NCBI GenBank assembly: GCA_017960585.1
Contig: JAGCYX010000006.1
Span: 1-44,121 of the forward strand
Reading direction: 5' to 3'
Origin: Bacteroidales bacterium
GTDB taxonomy: Bacteria; Bacteroidota; Bacteroidia; Bacteroidales; UBA932
Length of the DNA: 44,121 nt
Shown here: positions 25,626 to 34,119 of the stretch, in pieces
Layout: every line of letters begins with the position of its first letter
How positions within the stretch are numbered: position 1 is the stretch's first letter
Translations under genes and position numbers: made by a program
The notes under the pieces: model-generated
Told to the model about the DNA's origin: nothing
Database searches by the model: none
What the model saw: only the letters and a program-made list of their open reading frames with translations

Positions 25626-26405
25626 ATGGTTTCCACGGGTTCCCTGATCATGATGGCCGTCGGCGCCCTGCTCGGCATCGCCATCCCCATCGCCCTGGCG
25701 TGGTATCTGGCAGGTAAGCATCACGCCAGACTGTCCACCATCCTGATTGGCGCAGGCACTTTCATCGTTTTCGCCCTGGTCCTGGAAAGCATTCTGCACC
25801 AGGTGGTACTGAAAGGCCCCCATGGCGACGCCATCATGGGCAATACGCTCTGGTACGCCCTATACGGTGGACTGGCCGCCGGCATCTTCGAGGAGACCGG
25901 CCGCTTCCTGTCCATGAAGTTCCTGATGAAGAAGGAAGCGACGGCTCCGCTGCCCGGCGTGGCCTACGGCATCGGTCATGGCGGCGCGGAAATGCTTATT
26001 GTTTTCGGAATCACGATGATTTCCAACCTGGCGATCTCTGCCCTGATCAATAGCGGGCAGACGGACGTTTTGTTCGCCAAGGTACCGGAAGATGCCGCCG
26101 CACAGCTGCAGACCCAGCTGGACGAGCTGCAAGGCCTGACGGCGGGTTCGTTACTGCTGGGGCTTTGGGAGCGTTTCTCCGCCCTGGTTCTCCATCTGGG
26201 CTTTTCCCTGATGGTGTGGGTGGCCGTGCGCAAACGCGGCAAATGGCTGTGGCTGTTCCCGGCTGCCATCGCGCTGCACGCGCTGGTTGACGCCGGGGTC
26301 GTGATGCTATCGAAATCCGTCGGGATGCTTCCGCTGGAGTTGATCGTGACCGCGGAAGCCGTCGCCATCGGCGTCATCGGCTACAAGGTAGCGAAGAAAC
26401 TGTAA
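25626..26405 (+). CDS. YhfC-family intramembrane metalloprotease
   Basis: This is a 259-residue polytopic membrane protein with about seven hydrophobic segments. Motifs of the YhfC family (related to CPBP/PrsW-type intramembrane proteases) are FEETGRF (about 91-97), GIGHGGAE (~117-124) and the late HALVDAGVV helix (~220). It begins 5 nt after the Ntn hydrolase gene and should be cotranscribed with it. Activity of this family is predicted from conserved Glu/His motifs and not well characterised; the target protein is unknown. Confidence 0.85.
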   Translation: MVSTGSLIMMAVGALLGIAIPIALAWYLAGKHHARLSTILIGAGTFIVFALVLESILHQVVLKGPHGDAIMGNTLWYALYGGLAAGIFEETGRFLSMKFLMKKEATAPLPGVAYGIGHGGAEMLIVFGITMISNLAISALINSGQTDVLFAKVPEDAAAQLQTQLDELQGLTAGSLLLGLWERFSALVLHLGFSLMVWVAVRKRGKWLWLFPAAIALHALVDAGVVMLSKSVGMLPLELIVTAEAVAIGVIGYKVAKKL

Positions 26406-26411
26406 AAGTGT

Positions 26412-26419
26412 TATATTTG
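26412..26419 (+). promoter_or_regulatory. -7 box TATATTTG before the S9 peptidase gene
   Basis: TATATTTG lies 9 nt before the ATG at 26429 and 21 nt before the ATG at 26441. No -33 TTTG is found. Confidence 0.55.
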
Positions 26420-26428
26420 TCGGCTAAA

Positions 26429-28657
26429 ATGAATGATCGCATGAAACGCACTATTATCGCTATTACTTGTCTTATCATGGCTATCAGTTGTGCAAAGAAG
26501 GAGGACAGCGGCTACGTCGGCCCGTCTGAAATCCAGATCGAGAACGGTGTGATGACCCCCGAGACGCTGCTCGCGCTCGGCCGCCTGTCCGACCCCCAGC
26601 TCTCCCCCGACGGAAGCAAGATCCTCTACGGCGTGTCCTATACCGACATCGCGGCGAACCGCAGCTGCCGCAACCTGTTCCTGTGCAATCCCGACGGCAC
26701 CGGCAAGGTACAGCTGACCCGCTACGCCAAGAGCGTGAACGGCGCCCGCTGGTCCGCCGACGGCAAGAGCATCTATTTCCTGCAGGGCGGACAGCTTTGG
26801 AAGGCCGCCCTGAAGGGCAACAAGCTCGGCAAGCGCGTGCAGCTGAGCGACGTCCCGGAGGGGATCGGCGACTTCAAGCTTTCCCCCGACCAGCAGCAGG
26901 TGCTGTACGTGAGCACCGTGAAGAATACGGCGCTGCAGCAGCCGGCCGACCGCTATGAGGACCTGGACAAGGCGCAGGCCTACGCGACGGAGGACCTGAT
27001 GTACCGCCACTGGGACCATTGGGTGACCGAGGTACCCCGGACCTACGTGGCCCCGCTGGGCAAGGCGAAGATCACTCCGGACAACTCCCTGGACATCCTC
27101 GGGACGGAGGAGCTTTTCGAACTGCCGACCGAGCCGTTCGGCGGCGCTGAGCAGCTGGACTGGGCACCAGACAGCCGCCACATCGTCTATTCCTGCCGGA
27201 AGAAGACGGGCAAGGAGTACGCCTTCAGCACCAACTGCGGCATCTATATCTATGACATCCTGACCGGCGCGACGATCGACGTCAAGACGGACGGCGGCTA
27301 CGACACGGATCCCGTGTGGAGCGCCGACGGACAGCATATCGCCTGGATCTCGATGGCACGCGACGGCTACGAGGCCGACCGCCAGCGACTGTTTGTCGCC
27401 GATGTGGAAATCCTTGAAGATGAGGCCGATGGACAGAACGTCGGCGTGCGCGTGCAGAACGTGCGCGAGCTGCTGCCGGACTTCGACCACGACGTGGCCG
27501 GCCCGGTCTGGCACAATGACGAGATCTTCTTCAACGCCCTCGTGGGCGAAGGCATCCAGGCGCTGTACTGCGCCGACCTGACGGGCGACGTGCAGCGCAT
27601 CACCGCCCCCGACTGGAACTTCGACTTCTTCTCCCCCTTCGCGGTGCTCGAAACCGCGGACGGCGTGGAGCTGCTGGCCTCCTACTATTGCCTGAAATTC
27701 CCCACGGAACTCGTGTCCGTGAAGATTACCGCCGCGGGCGTGACCTTCGCCCAGCTGACGGACGAGAATCAGCATATCATCGGACAGTTGTCCGACGTCA
27801 AGGACGAGCGCGTGTGGGTGGAGACGGTGGATCATCAGCAGATGCTCTGCTGGGTGCTCTATCCCCCGCAGTTCGACCCGGCGAAGCAGTATCCGGCCAT
27901 CGAAATCGTGCTCGGAGGCCCGCAGGGCAGCAATTCCCAGGACTGGAGCTACCGCTGGTGCTACCGCCTGATGGCGCAGCAGGGCTACATCGTCATCCTG
28001 CCGAACCGCCGCGGCACAACCGCTTTCGGCCAGGCCTGGAAGGAGCAGATTTCCGGCGACTATCCGGGACTGAACATGCAGGACTACCTGAGCGCCGGGC
28101 GCTATATCAAGGGGCAGCCGTACGTGAACAAGCTCGCCTGCGTGGGCGCTTCCTACGGCGGCTATTCCGCCTATATGCTGGAAGGACTGCACGGCGACCT
28201 GTATGACTGCTTCATCGCGCACGCCGGCATCTTCGACGAGAAGCAGCTCTGGTTCACCACCGAGGAAATGTGGTTCGCAAACTGGGACAACGGCGGCCTG
28301 ACGGAATACGCCTACGAGCCCGGCAAGACGGGTCCTGCCGGCGACGGCGTCACCTTCGGCGGCATGCAGCAGGCCGGCGCGCCGTACGCGTCCACCCCGA
28401 AGGCGCAGCGGCACTACGCCAACTCCCCTTCGACGATGGTCACCAAGTGGCACACCCCTATCCTGTGCATCCACGGCATGATGGACTACCGCATCCCCTA
28501 CGAGCAGGGCATGGCGGCCTTCAACGCCGCCCAGATGATGGGTGTCCCCTCCAAGCTCGTGGTCTTCCCGGAAGAGAACCACTGGATCCTCCAGCCCCAG
28601 AACTCCCTCTACTGGCATCGCGTCTTCTACGACTGGCTGGACCGCTGGATGAAATAA
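26429..28657 (+). CDS. S9 family dipeptidyl-peptidase (prolyl-oligopeptidase family) lipoprotein
   Basis: This 742-residue peptidase starts with a lipoprotein signal (MKRTIIAITCLIMAISC if read from the ATG at 26441). A seven-bladed propeller with WD40/TolB-like repeats follows (LSDPQLSPDGSKILYGV, ARWSADGKSIYFL, DPVWSADGQHIAWIS). The C-terminal alpha/beta-hydrolase domain has catalytic Ser in GASYGGYS, Asp in HGMMDYRIP and His in EENHWI. The layout resembles DPP5-like or DPP4-like enzymes of Bacteroidales. Together with the S46 peptidase it suggests dipeptide release from host or dietary protein. Both ATGs at 26429 and 26441 are possible; the first is given here. Confidence 0.9.
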   Translation: MNDRMKRTIIAITCLIMAISCAKKEDSGYVGPSEIQIENGVMTPETLLALGRLSDPQLSPDGSKILYGVSYTDIAANRSCRNLFLCNPDGTGKVQLTRYAKSVNGARWSADGKSIYFLQGGQLWKAALKGNKLGKRVQLSDVPEGIGDFKLSPDQQQVLYVSTVKNTALQQPADRYEDLDKAQAYATEDLMYRHWDHWVTEVPRTYVAPLGKAKITPDNSLDILGTEELFELPTEPFGGAEQLDWAPDSRHIVYSCRKKTGKEYAFSTNCGIYIYDILTGATIDVKTDGGYDTDPVWSADGQHIAWISMARDGYEADRQRLFVADVEILEDEADGQNVGVRVQNVRELLPDFDHDVAGPVWHNDEIFFNALVGEGIQALYCADLTGDVQRITAPDWNFDFFSPFAVLETADGVELLASYYCLKFPTELVSVKITAAGVTFAQLTDENQHIIGQLSDVKDERVWVETVDHQQMLCWVLYPPQFDPAKQYPAIEIVLGGPQGSNSQDWSYRWCYRLMAQQGYIVILPNRRGTTAFGQAWKEQISGDYPGLNMQDYLSAGRYIKGQPYVNKLACVGASYGGYSAYMLEGLHGDLYDCFIAHAGIFDEKQLWFTTEEMWFANWDNGGLTEYAYEPGKTGPAGDGVTFGGMQQAGAPYASTPKAQRHYANSPSTMVTKWHTPILCIHGMMDYRIPYEQGMAAFNAAQMMGVPSKLVVFPEENHWILQPQNSLYWHRVFYDWLDRWMK

Positions 28658-28659
28658 GC

Positions 28660-29436
28660 ATGAAACTACGTGAAATCATCACCTCGCTGGAGGAACTGGC
28701 TCCGCTGCGGCTGCAGGACGAGTGGGACAACTCGGGTCTGCAGGTCGGATTTCCGGACACGGAGATCCGCCGCGTGCTGGTCTGTCTGGACATTACGGAA
28801 GCAATTGTGGACGAGGCGGTTGCGAAAGGATGTAACTTGATTGTTTCGCATCATCCGCTGCTCTTCAAGGCCCTCCGGCAGGTCTCCGACGCCACTTACC
28901 AGCAGCGCTGCGTGGTCCGCGCGCTGTCGGCCGGGGTCTCCATCTACTCGGCACACACCAGCCTGGACAACGCCCCCGGCGGCGTCAACCACAAGATGGC
29001 CGAACGGATCGGTCTGCAGAACCTCCGCTGGCTCTCGCCGCGGGAGGACGGCGACGGCGGTGCCGGCCTGGTCGGCGAACTGCCGCAGCCGGAGCTGGAT
29101 GCAGACTTCCTGGCCCGGCTGAAGCAACTGTTCGGCGTACAATGCCTGCGCCATTCCGCCCCCGACGGGCGGACCGTCCGGCGCGTGGCGCTGTGCGGCG
29201 GCGCCGGCGCCTTCCTGCTGCGCGACGCCATCCACGCCGGCGCGGACTGCTTCCTGAGCGGCGAATTCCATTATCACGACTATTTCGAGAACGGCGGCGT
29301 ACTCCTCGCGGAGCTGGGCCACTATCAGAGCGAGCAATTCACGCAGGACCTGCTGCAGGCCCACCTGAGCGCGAAATTCCCCGGCCTGGAGGTCGTCAAG
29401 ACCGCGCTCGACACCAACCCCATCCAGTATGACTGA
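28660..29436 (+). CDS. Nif3-like dinuclear metal-centre protein
   Basis: This is a 258-residue member of the Nif3/NGG1-interacting factor family, which forms toroidal hexamers with a dinuclear metal site. It has DEWDNSGLQVG near residue 20, the metal ligands in LIVSHHPLLFK (~60-70), and YSAHTSLDNAPGGVN. The closing ligand motif is SGEFHYHDYFENGGVLLAELGHYQSE. Many Bacteroidetes homologues are ~365 residues with a PII-like insert in the middle; this copy lacks that insert. Its cellular role is unproven. It begins 2 nt after the S9 peptidase and overlaps the next gene by 8 nt. Confidence 0.92.
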   Translation: MKLREIITSLEELAPLRLQDEWDNSGLQVGFPDTEIRRVLVCLDITEAIVDEAVAKGCNLIVSHHPLLFKALRQVSDATYQQRCVVRALSAGVSIYSAHTSLDNAPGGVNHKMAERIGLQNLRWLSPREDGDGGAGLVGELPQPELDADFLARLKQLFGVQCLRHSAPDGRTVRRVALCGGAGAFLLRDAIHAGADCFLSGEFHYHDYFENGGVLLAELGHYQSEQFTQDLLQAHLSAKFPGLEVVKTALDTNPIQYD

Positions 29437-30181
29437 TTCCTATCTCGACGATAAATTCGCGCAGGACTTCATGGTCGCCTGCTACCAGGTGGACCGCCGT
29501 GAGATCCTGCGCCCCTCCGCTTTCCTGGACCTGGCCCAGTACATGGCCGTTTACGGCGCCGATTGCCTGAACTTCGGCGACGAGCAGCTCCGCCCCTACG
29601 ACTGCACCTGGGTACTGGCTCGGCAGCACGTCCGCTTCGAGCGCCCGGTGATGCATAAGGAGCCCTGCAAGATCCTGACCTGGCATAAAGGTATGCAGGG
29701 GCTGTTCTTCATCCGTGACTATCAGCTGATCGGAGCAGACGGCATGCCGGCGGTCAATTCGACCAGTTCCTGGGTGGTGATGAACCTGACCGAGCGCCGC
29801 GTGGACCGGGCCGACTTCCTGACGGAGTTCACCTCCATGCCCCCGCAGAGCACGGACAACGCCATCGCCGAGACGGCCGGCAAGGTCGTTGCGCGCGGCT
29901 TGGAGTTTCACCTGATCGGCACGCACAAGGTGCAGTTCTCCGACGTGGATTACAACCAGCACGCCAACAATGTCAAATACACGGTCTGGGCGATGGACGC
30001 CCTGCCTGAAGTATTGGTTAACAACATGATGGTTAAGGATCTGACCATCAACTTCAACCGCGAGGCCCGCCCCGGCGAGACCGTGGAGCTGTGGCACGCG
30101 CTGGCGCCCGACGGCGCCCACATTGTCGAGGGGCGCGTCGAGGACCATCAAGTGTTTATCGAAAGGTTGCTTTTCGCTTAG
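29429..30181 (+). CDS. Acyl-ACP thioesterase
   Basis: This 250-residue double-hotdog enzyme of the FatA/FatB-like acyl-ACP thioesterase family releases fatty acids from acyl carrier protein. The N-terminal hotdog has the QVDRREILRPSAFLDLAQYMA segment and TWVLARQHVRFERP. The second hotdog carries the DVDYNQHANNVKYTVWAMDALP motif, with the Asn/His catalytic residues. The ATG at 29429 overlaps the Nif3-like gene by 8 nt. The stop codon TAG at 30179-30181 overlaps the stop of the convergent helicase gene. Confidence 0.92.
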   Translation: MTDSYLDDKFAQDFMVACYQVDRREILRPSAFLDLAQYMAVYGADCLNFGDEQLRPYDCTWVLARQHVRFERPVMHKEPCKILTWHKGMQGLFFIRDYQLIGADGMPAVNSTSSWVVMNLTERRVDRADFLTEFTSMPPQSTDNAIAETAGKVVARGLEFHLIGTHKVQFSDVDYNQHANNVKYTVWAMDALPEVLVNNMMVKDLTINFNREARPGETVELWHALAPDGAHIVEGRVEDHQVFIERLLFA

Positions 30182-32685
30182 TCGGCCGGCCTGATCTTAG
30201 CGTATTTCAGCAGCAGGAGCTTCTCGCCGTGGGCGTCGAAGCGGATCTTGGCTTTCATTTCGGGGGCGCGGCCGGAAAGTTCGAGGATGGTGCCGGGGCC
30301 GAAGCGGTTGTGTTCGATGCGCTGGCCTTCCCGCAGTTCCGTCATCGGTACCCCGACGAAGTTCGCGTCCGCCAATGCTGCATGGACGCCGGTCTTCGGT
30401 TGGCCAGCCAGCCCTCGAATGGGTTCGGGGCTGCGCCCCTCATCCCTCCCACTGACCTTTGCCCGGTTGCCCGCAAGCGGGCTTGCGGTCCCCCTGCCAA
30501 AGTTCAGCGGGCCCCTCCCGTTTACGAAGCCACGGGTGGCTACGCCCCTCGAGGGCTGCTGGCCAAACCGATTTTGACCGGCGTCCTTCTGTCCGGGGGC
30601 AACCTGGCTCTGTGCCGACGATCCTATGCCAAAGCGGTTCAGCCGGCCGCCGGTGAAGCGGGAGCCGAAGCCGCCCCATTCATGCGTGACGCCCGAATTA
30701 TCAAAATCCTCGGGGTCGAGCGGATTCTCGATGTAGCGCGGATCGATCTCCGCCAGGAAACGCGACGGCGCGTTGGACTCGTGCTTGCCGTTCCGCATCC
30801 GCGTCCCGGCGAACGACAGCCGCACCGCCTTCTTGGCCCGTGTCATCGCCACATAGAAGAGCCGCCGCTCCTCCTCCACCTCCGGCTTCGCGGACGGCAT
30901 CGTCACGCTCGGGAAGAGATTCTCCTCCATCCCGGCCACGAACACGTACGGGAACTCCAGACCCTTGGACGAGTGCGCCGTCATCAGCGCCACCTTGTTG
31001 TTCGTGTCCTCGTCGTCCGTCACGTCCACATTGCTCAGCAGAGAGACGTTCTCCAGGAAGTCATCCAGGGTGAAAACCCCCACCTCGCCGCCCTCGGCGG
31101 CATAATCCTCGGCTTCCTCCTCCCGCTCCTCGACGAACTGCGCCACGCTGTTGATGAGCTCGTCCAGGTTGGCCACGCGGGACAGGCCCTCGATGGACGT
31201 GTCCTGCTTGTAGAAGGCGTAGAGCGTGCTCTCGTCGGCGATCCGTTTTGCAAGTTCATAGGCGTCCGTCGTCGGGACCAGGGCCGACAGCTTCGCGATC
31301 ATCTCGCAGAAAGGCTGCACCTTGGGCACCTCGCGCGCGGCCTGGAAGAGCGGCCAGCCCTGCTGGCGTGCCACGGCCTCGATGGCCTCGAAGGCCTTGT
31401 CGCCGATGCCGCGCGCGGGCTTGTTGACCACCCGGCGGAAGGACTCGTCGTCGCGCGGGTTGACGACCAGCTTGAAGTAGGCCATCATATCCTTGACCTC
31501 TGCGCGGTCGAAGAAGGAATTGCCGGAATAGATCATATAGGGGATGTTGCGCCGGCGGAGCTGCTCCTCGATGGCGCGCGACTGCGCATTGGTCCGGTAC
31601 AGGACGGCGAAATCCTGGTACTGTGCCCGGGCCGTCCGCATCCGCTCCATGATCTCGGAAACGATCATGACCGCCTCCTCGCCCTCATTGTAGGCCTTCA
31701 GGAGGCGGATCGGCTCGCCGTCCTCGCCCACGGCGTAGCACTCCTTGGGGATGCGCCCCTCGTTGTGGGCGATCAGTGAGTTGGCCGCGTCCACGATGAC
31801 CTGCGTGGAGCGGTAGTTGCGCTCCAGGCGGAAGAGCTTGCACTCGGGGTAATCCTTCTTAAAACTCAGGATGTTCTCGATGCGCGCGCCGCGGAAAGCG
31901 TAGATGGACTGGGAATCGTCGCCTACCACGCAGATGTTGCGGTGGAACTGCGCCAGCTTCTTGAGAATCAGGTACTGCGCCTGGTTCGTGTCCTGGTACT
32001 CGTCCACGAGGATGTGCGAGAAGCGTCCGGCGATGGACTCCAGGGCCGCCCGGTTGTCCCGCAGCAGGAAGTTCATGTTCAACAGGATGTCGTCGAAGTC
32101 CATCACGCCGCTCTGCTTGAGCTTCTCCTGGTAGCGCTGATAGACCTCGCCCAGGCGCGGCCGCTTGCTGTGGTAGTCCTGGGTCTGGAGTTCCTGGCTG
32201 GCCCGGTAGGCCGAGACGGTGATGAGGTTGTTCTTCGCCATCGAGATGCGGGCCAGGACATCGCGCGGTTTATAGACTTTGTCGTCGAGTCCCATCTCCT
32301 TGAGACAGGCCTTGACGGCGCTCTGCGAATCGGAGGTGTCGTAGATGGTAAAGTTCTGCGGATAACCCAGCGAGTCGGCGTATTCCCGGAGGAAGCGGAC
32401 GAACACGGCGTGGAAGGTTCCCATGACCACGCGGCGCACGCTTCCGTCCCCCACCATCGCGGCGATCCGCTCCTTCATTTCGCCCGCCGCTTTCTTTGTA
32501 AAAGTCAGGGCCAGGATGCGCGCATCTGCCTGTAAAGCCAGAATATACGCCACCCGACTCGTCAAAACACGGGTTTTGCCGGACCCCGCTCCCGCCACGA
32601 TCAGCACCGGTCCGTCCACCTGGCAGACGGCTCTCTTCTGCTCCTCGTTCAAATCTTCCAGAATCGCATTCACTTTATCCATCAT
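30178..32685 (-). CDS. uvrD: UvrD/PcrA superfamily 1 DNA helicase with in-frame insert
   Basis: This 835-residue 3'-5' helicase unwinds DNA in repair and at stalled transcription or replication. Motifs: Q motif LNEEQKRAV (12-20), Walker A AGAGSGKT (31-38), VDEYQDTNQAQ (II), DDSQSIYAFRGA (III), LERNYRST (IV), TAHSSKGLEFPYVFV (V) and FYVAMTRAKK (VI). The C-terminal ~50 residues (LREGQRIEHNRFGPGTILELSG...) form the Tudor-like domain that binds RNA polymerase in PcrA. Residues about 700-768, in the linker before that domain, are encoded by a 203-bp palindromic element. The start is the ATG at 32685, 6 nt after a TATTTTCG box; the TTG at 32703 is rejected. Confidence 0.95.
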   Translation of the reverse strand: MMDKVNAILEDLNEEQKRAVCQVDGPVLIVAGAGSGKTRVLTSRVAYILALQADARILALTFTKKAAGEMKERIAAMVGDGSVRRVVMGTFHAVFVRFLREYADSLGYPQNFTIYDTSDSQSAVKACLKEMGLDDKVYKPRDVLARISMAKNNLITVSAYRASQELQTQDYHSKRPRLGEVYQRYQEKLKQSGVMDFDDILLNMNFLLRDNRAALESIAGRFSHILVDEYQDTNQAQYLILKKLAQFHRNICVVGDDSQSIYAFRGARIENILSFKKDYPECKLFRLERNYRSTQVIVDAANSLIAHNEGRIPKECYAVGEDGEPIRLLKAYNEGEEAVMIVSEIMERMRTARAQYQDFAVLYRTNAQSRAIEEQLRRRNIPYMIYSGNSFFDRAEVKDMMAYFKLVVNPRDDESFRRVVNKPARGIGDKAFEAIEAVARQQGWPLFQAAREVPKVQPFCEMIAKLSALVPTTDAYELAKRIADESTLYAFYKQDTSIEGLSRVANLDELINSVAQFVEEREEEAEDYAAEGGEVGVFTLDDFLENVSLLSNVDVTDDEDTNNKVALMTAHSSKGLEFPYVFVAGMEENLFPSVTMPSAKPEVEEERRLFYVAMTRAKKAVRLSFAGTRMRNGKHESNAPSRFLAEIDPRYIENPLDPEDFDNSGVTHEWGGFGSRFTGGRLNRFGIGSSAQSQVAPGQKDAGQNRFGQQPSRGVATRGFVNGRGPLNFGRGTASPLAGNRAKVSGRDEGRSPEPIRGLAGQPKTGVHAALADANFVGVPMTELREGQRIEHNRFGPGTILELSGRAPEMKAKIRFDAHGEKLLLLKYAKIRPAD
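30384..30586. mobile_element. MITE-like nested palindromic element inside uvrD
   Basis: The ends are imperfect inverted repeats: 30384-30418 and 30549-30586. The outer 11 bp are perfect (GGACGCCGGTC and GACCGGCGTCC), followed by matching TCGGTT, GGCCAGC and AGCCCTCGA blocks with small indels. Inside are three more hairpins: GGGGC/GCCCC (30427-30439), CCGCAAG/CTTGCGG near the centre (30471-30488) and AGCCAC/GTGGCT (30528-30541). It carries no transposase, stays open in the helicase frame and shows no obvious target-site duplication. The mobile origin is an inference. Confidence 0.6.
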
Positions 32686-32691
32686 AGCGGC

Positions 32692-32699
32692 ACGAAAAT
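32692..32699 (-). promoter_or_regulatory. -7-like box TATTTTCG of the helicase gene
   Basis: The minus strand reads TATTTTCG, one base from TAnnTTTG, 6 nt before the ATG at 32685. It is divergent from the nqrA promoter, 14 nt away. Confidence 0.45.
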
Positions 32700-32713
32700 A
32701 CAAAAAAAAGTGG

Positions 32714-32721
32714 TATCTTCG
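32714..32721 (+). promoter_or_regulatory. -7-like box TATCTTCG of the nqr operon
   Basis: TATCTTCG lies 35 nt before the nqrA ATG. It differs from TAnnTTTG by one base, the same variant as at 12757. No -33 TTTG is present at the standard spacing. Confidence 0.45.
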
Positions 32722-32741
32722 CGTCGCGATTTGCGAAAACT

Positions 32742-32753
32742 TATAACGTTATA
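32742..32753. promoter_or_regulatory. 12-bp palindrome in the nqrA leader
   Basis: TATAACGTTATA is a perfect palindrome ending 3 nt before the nqrA start codon. It would lie in the mRNA leader, so it could be an operator or affect translation initiation. Confidence 0.4.
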
Positions 32754-32756
32754 TTC

Positions 32757-34115
32757 ATGTCACAAACTTTCGTTTTGAAAAAGGGTCTGAACATCCCGAT
32801 TTCGGGTGAAGCAGAACTCCGTGTCTCAAAGACGATAGCGCCGGGCATCGTGGCCGTCCAACCGACGGACTTCAAGGGTTTCCTTCCGAGACTTCTCGTC
32901 AAGGAGGGTGATCCTGTGCTCTGCGGCTCCCCCGTCATGGCAGACAAAAAGAACGCCGACATCCTCCTGACCTCGCCGGTGAGCGGTACGGTCAAGGAGA
33001 TTGTCCGTGGCGAGAAACGCAAGCTGCTGGCCGTTCTCATCGAGTCGGACGGCAAGCGGCAGTGCGTTGACTTCGGAGTCAAGGACGCAGCCAAACTGGA
33101 CGCCGGGCAGGTTCGTCAGGCGCTGCTCCAGAGCGGCCTGTGGCCCTGGCTGGTCCAGCGCCCGTACGGCATCCTCGCCGACCCGGATGCCCGCCCGCGC
33201 GACATCTTTGTTTCCACCTTCAACACCGCCCCGCTGGCCGCGGACGCGACCTTCTGCTTCGGAGCTGATGTCGCCGCCGCCCAGGCGGGCGTGAACGCCC
33301 TCGCCAAGCTCACGGACGGCAAGGTTTACGTCGGTCTCGACGGCAACGGCAAGTCCGCCTTCGCCGGCCTGCAGGGCTGCGAACTGAACTGCTTCCGCGG
33401 TCCGCACCCCGCCGGCAACGTGGGCGTGCAGATCAGCCACATCGCTCCGATCCGCAAGGAAGATACCGTCTGGACGGTGTCCCTGGCGGGCCTCGTGGCC
33501 ATCGGCAAGCTCTTCCTGACGGGCAAGTACGACGTGCGCCGCAAGGTGGCCGTCACCGGCCCGATGGCCCTCCAGCCGTCCTACGTGGACACCCTGCCGG
33601 GCACGCCGATGCAGGATCTCGCCGCGTACTTCGGGAACACCCCCGCCGAGGAACTCCGCGTCATCGGCGGCGATGCGCTCAGCGGCAAGGTCATCGGCGC
33701 AGCCGGTTACCTCGGCTTCTTCGACACGCAGGTCACCATCCTGCGCGAAGGTACGGACCCCGAGCTCCTGGGCTGGATCCGTCCGTTCCGCTTCAATCAG
33801 TTCAGCGCCGACCGCAGCTACTTCTCCTGGCTCCTGCCGAAGAAGAAGTATGCGATGGACACCAACCTGCACGGCGGTGCCCGCGCGTTCCTGATGAACG
33901 ACGGCTACTACGGCAAGGTCCTCCCGATGGACATCTTCCCCGTCTTCCTGGCCAAGGCCTGCCTTGCCGGCGACATCGAGAAGATGGAGAAGTTCGGCAT
34001 CTATGAAGTGCTCCCCGAGGATCTCGCCACCTGCGAGTTCGTCGACCCGAGCAAGAACAACATCCAGGCAATGATCGAACAGGGCATCGACCTGATGCTC
34101 AAGGAAATGGCTTAA
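32757..34115 (+). CDS. nqrA: Na+-NQR subunit A
   Basis: NqrA is the peripheral cytoplasmic subunit of the Na+-translocating NADH:quinone oxidoreductase and is linked to quinone binding. The 452-residue protein is of normal length. It opens with the conserved LKKGLNIPISGEAE and has a lipoyl-like barrel segment (VKEGDPVLCGSPVMADKKN, SPVSGTVKEIVRGEKRK). Later conserved parts are QGCELNCFRGPHPAGNVGVQI and MDTNLHGGARAFLMNDGYYGKVLPMDIFP. It heads a six-gene operon in canonical order A-B-C-D-E-F, with gaps of 2-12 nt. Confidence 0.97.
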   Translation: MSQTFVLKKGLNIPISGEAELRVSKTIAPGIVAVQPTDFKGFLPRLLVKEGDPVLCGSPVMADKKNADILLTSPVSGTVKEIVRGEKRKLLAVLIESDGKRQCVDFGVKDAAKLDAGQVRQALLQSGLWPWLVQRPYGILADPDARPRDIFVSTFNTAPLAADATFCFGADVAAAQAGVNALAKLTDGKVYVGLDGNGKSAFAGLQGCELNCFRGPHPAGNVGVQISHIAPIRKEDTVWTVSLAGLVAIGKLFLTGKYDVRRKVAVTGPMALQPSYVDTLPGTPMQDLAAYFGNTPAEELRVIGGDALSGKVIGAAGYLGFFDTQVTILREGTDPELLGWIRPFRFNQFSADRSYFSWLLPKKKYAMDTNLHGGARAFLMNDGYYGKVLPMDIFPVFLAKACLAGDIEKMEKFGIYEVLPEDLATCEFVDPSKNNIQAMIEQGIDLMLKEMA

Positions 34116-34119
34116 AAGT

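Noticed and set aside
26411-28618. 735-residue open frame on the minus strand opposite the S9 peptidase
   Set aside because: It is a shadow caused by GC-rich third positions. The plus-strand product has a full catalytic triad and propeller, while the minus frame has low-complexity Val/His/Gly-rich sequence.
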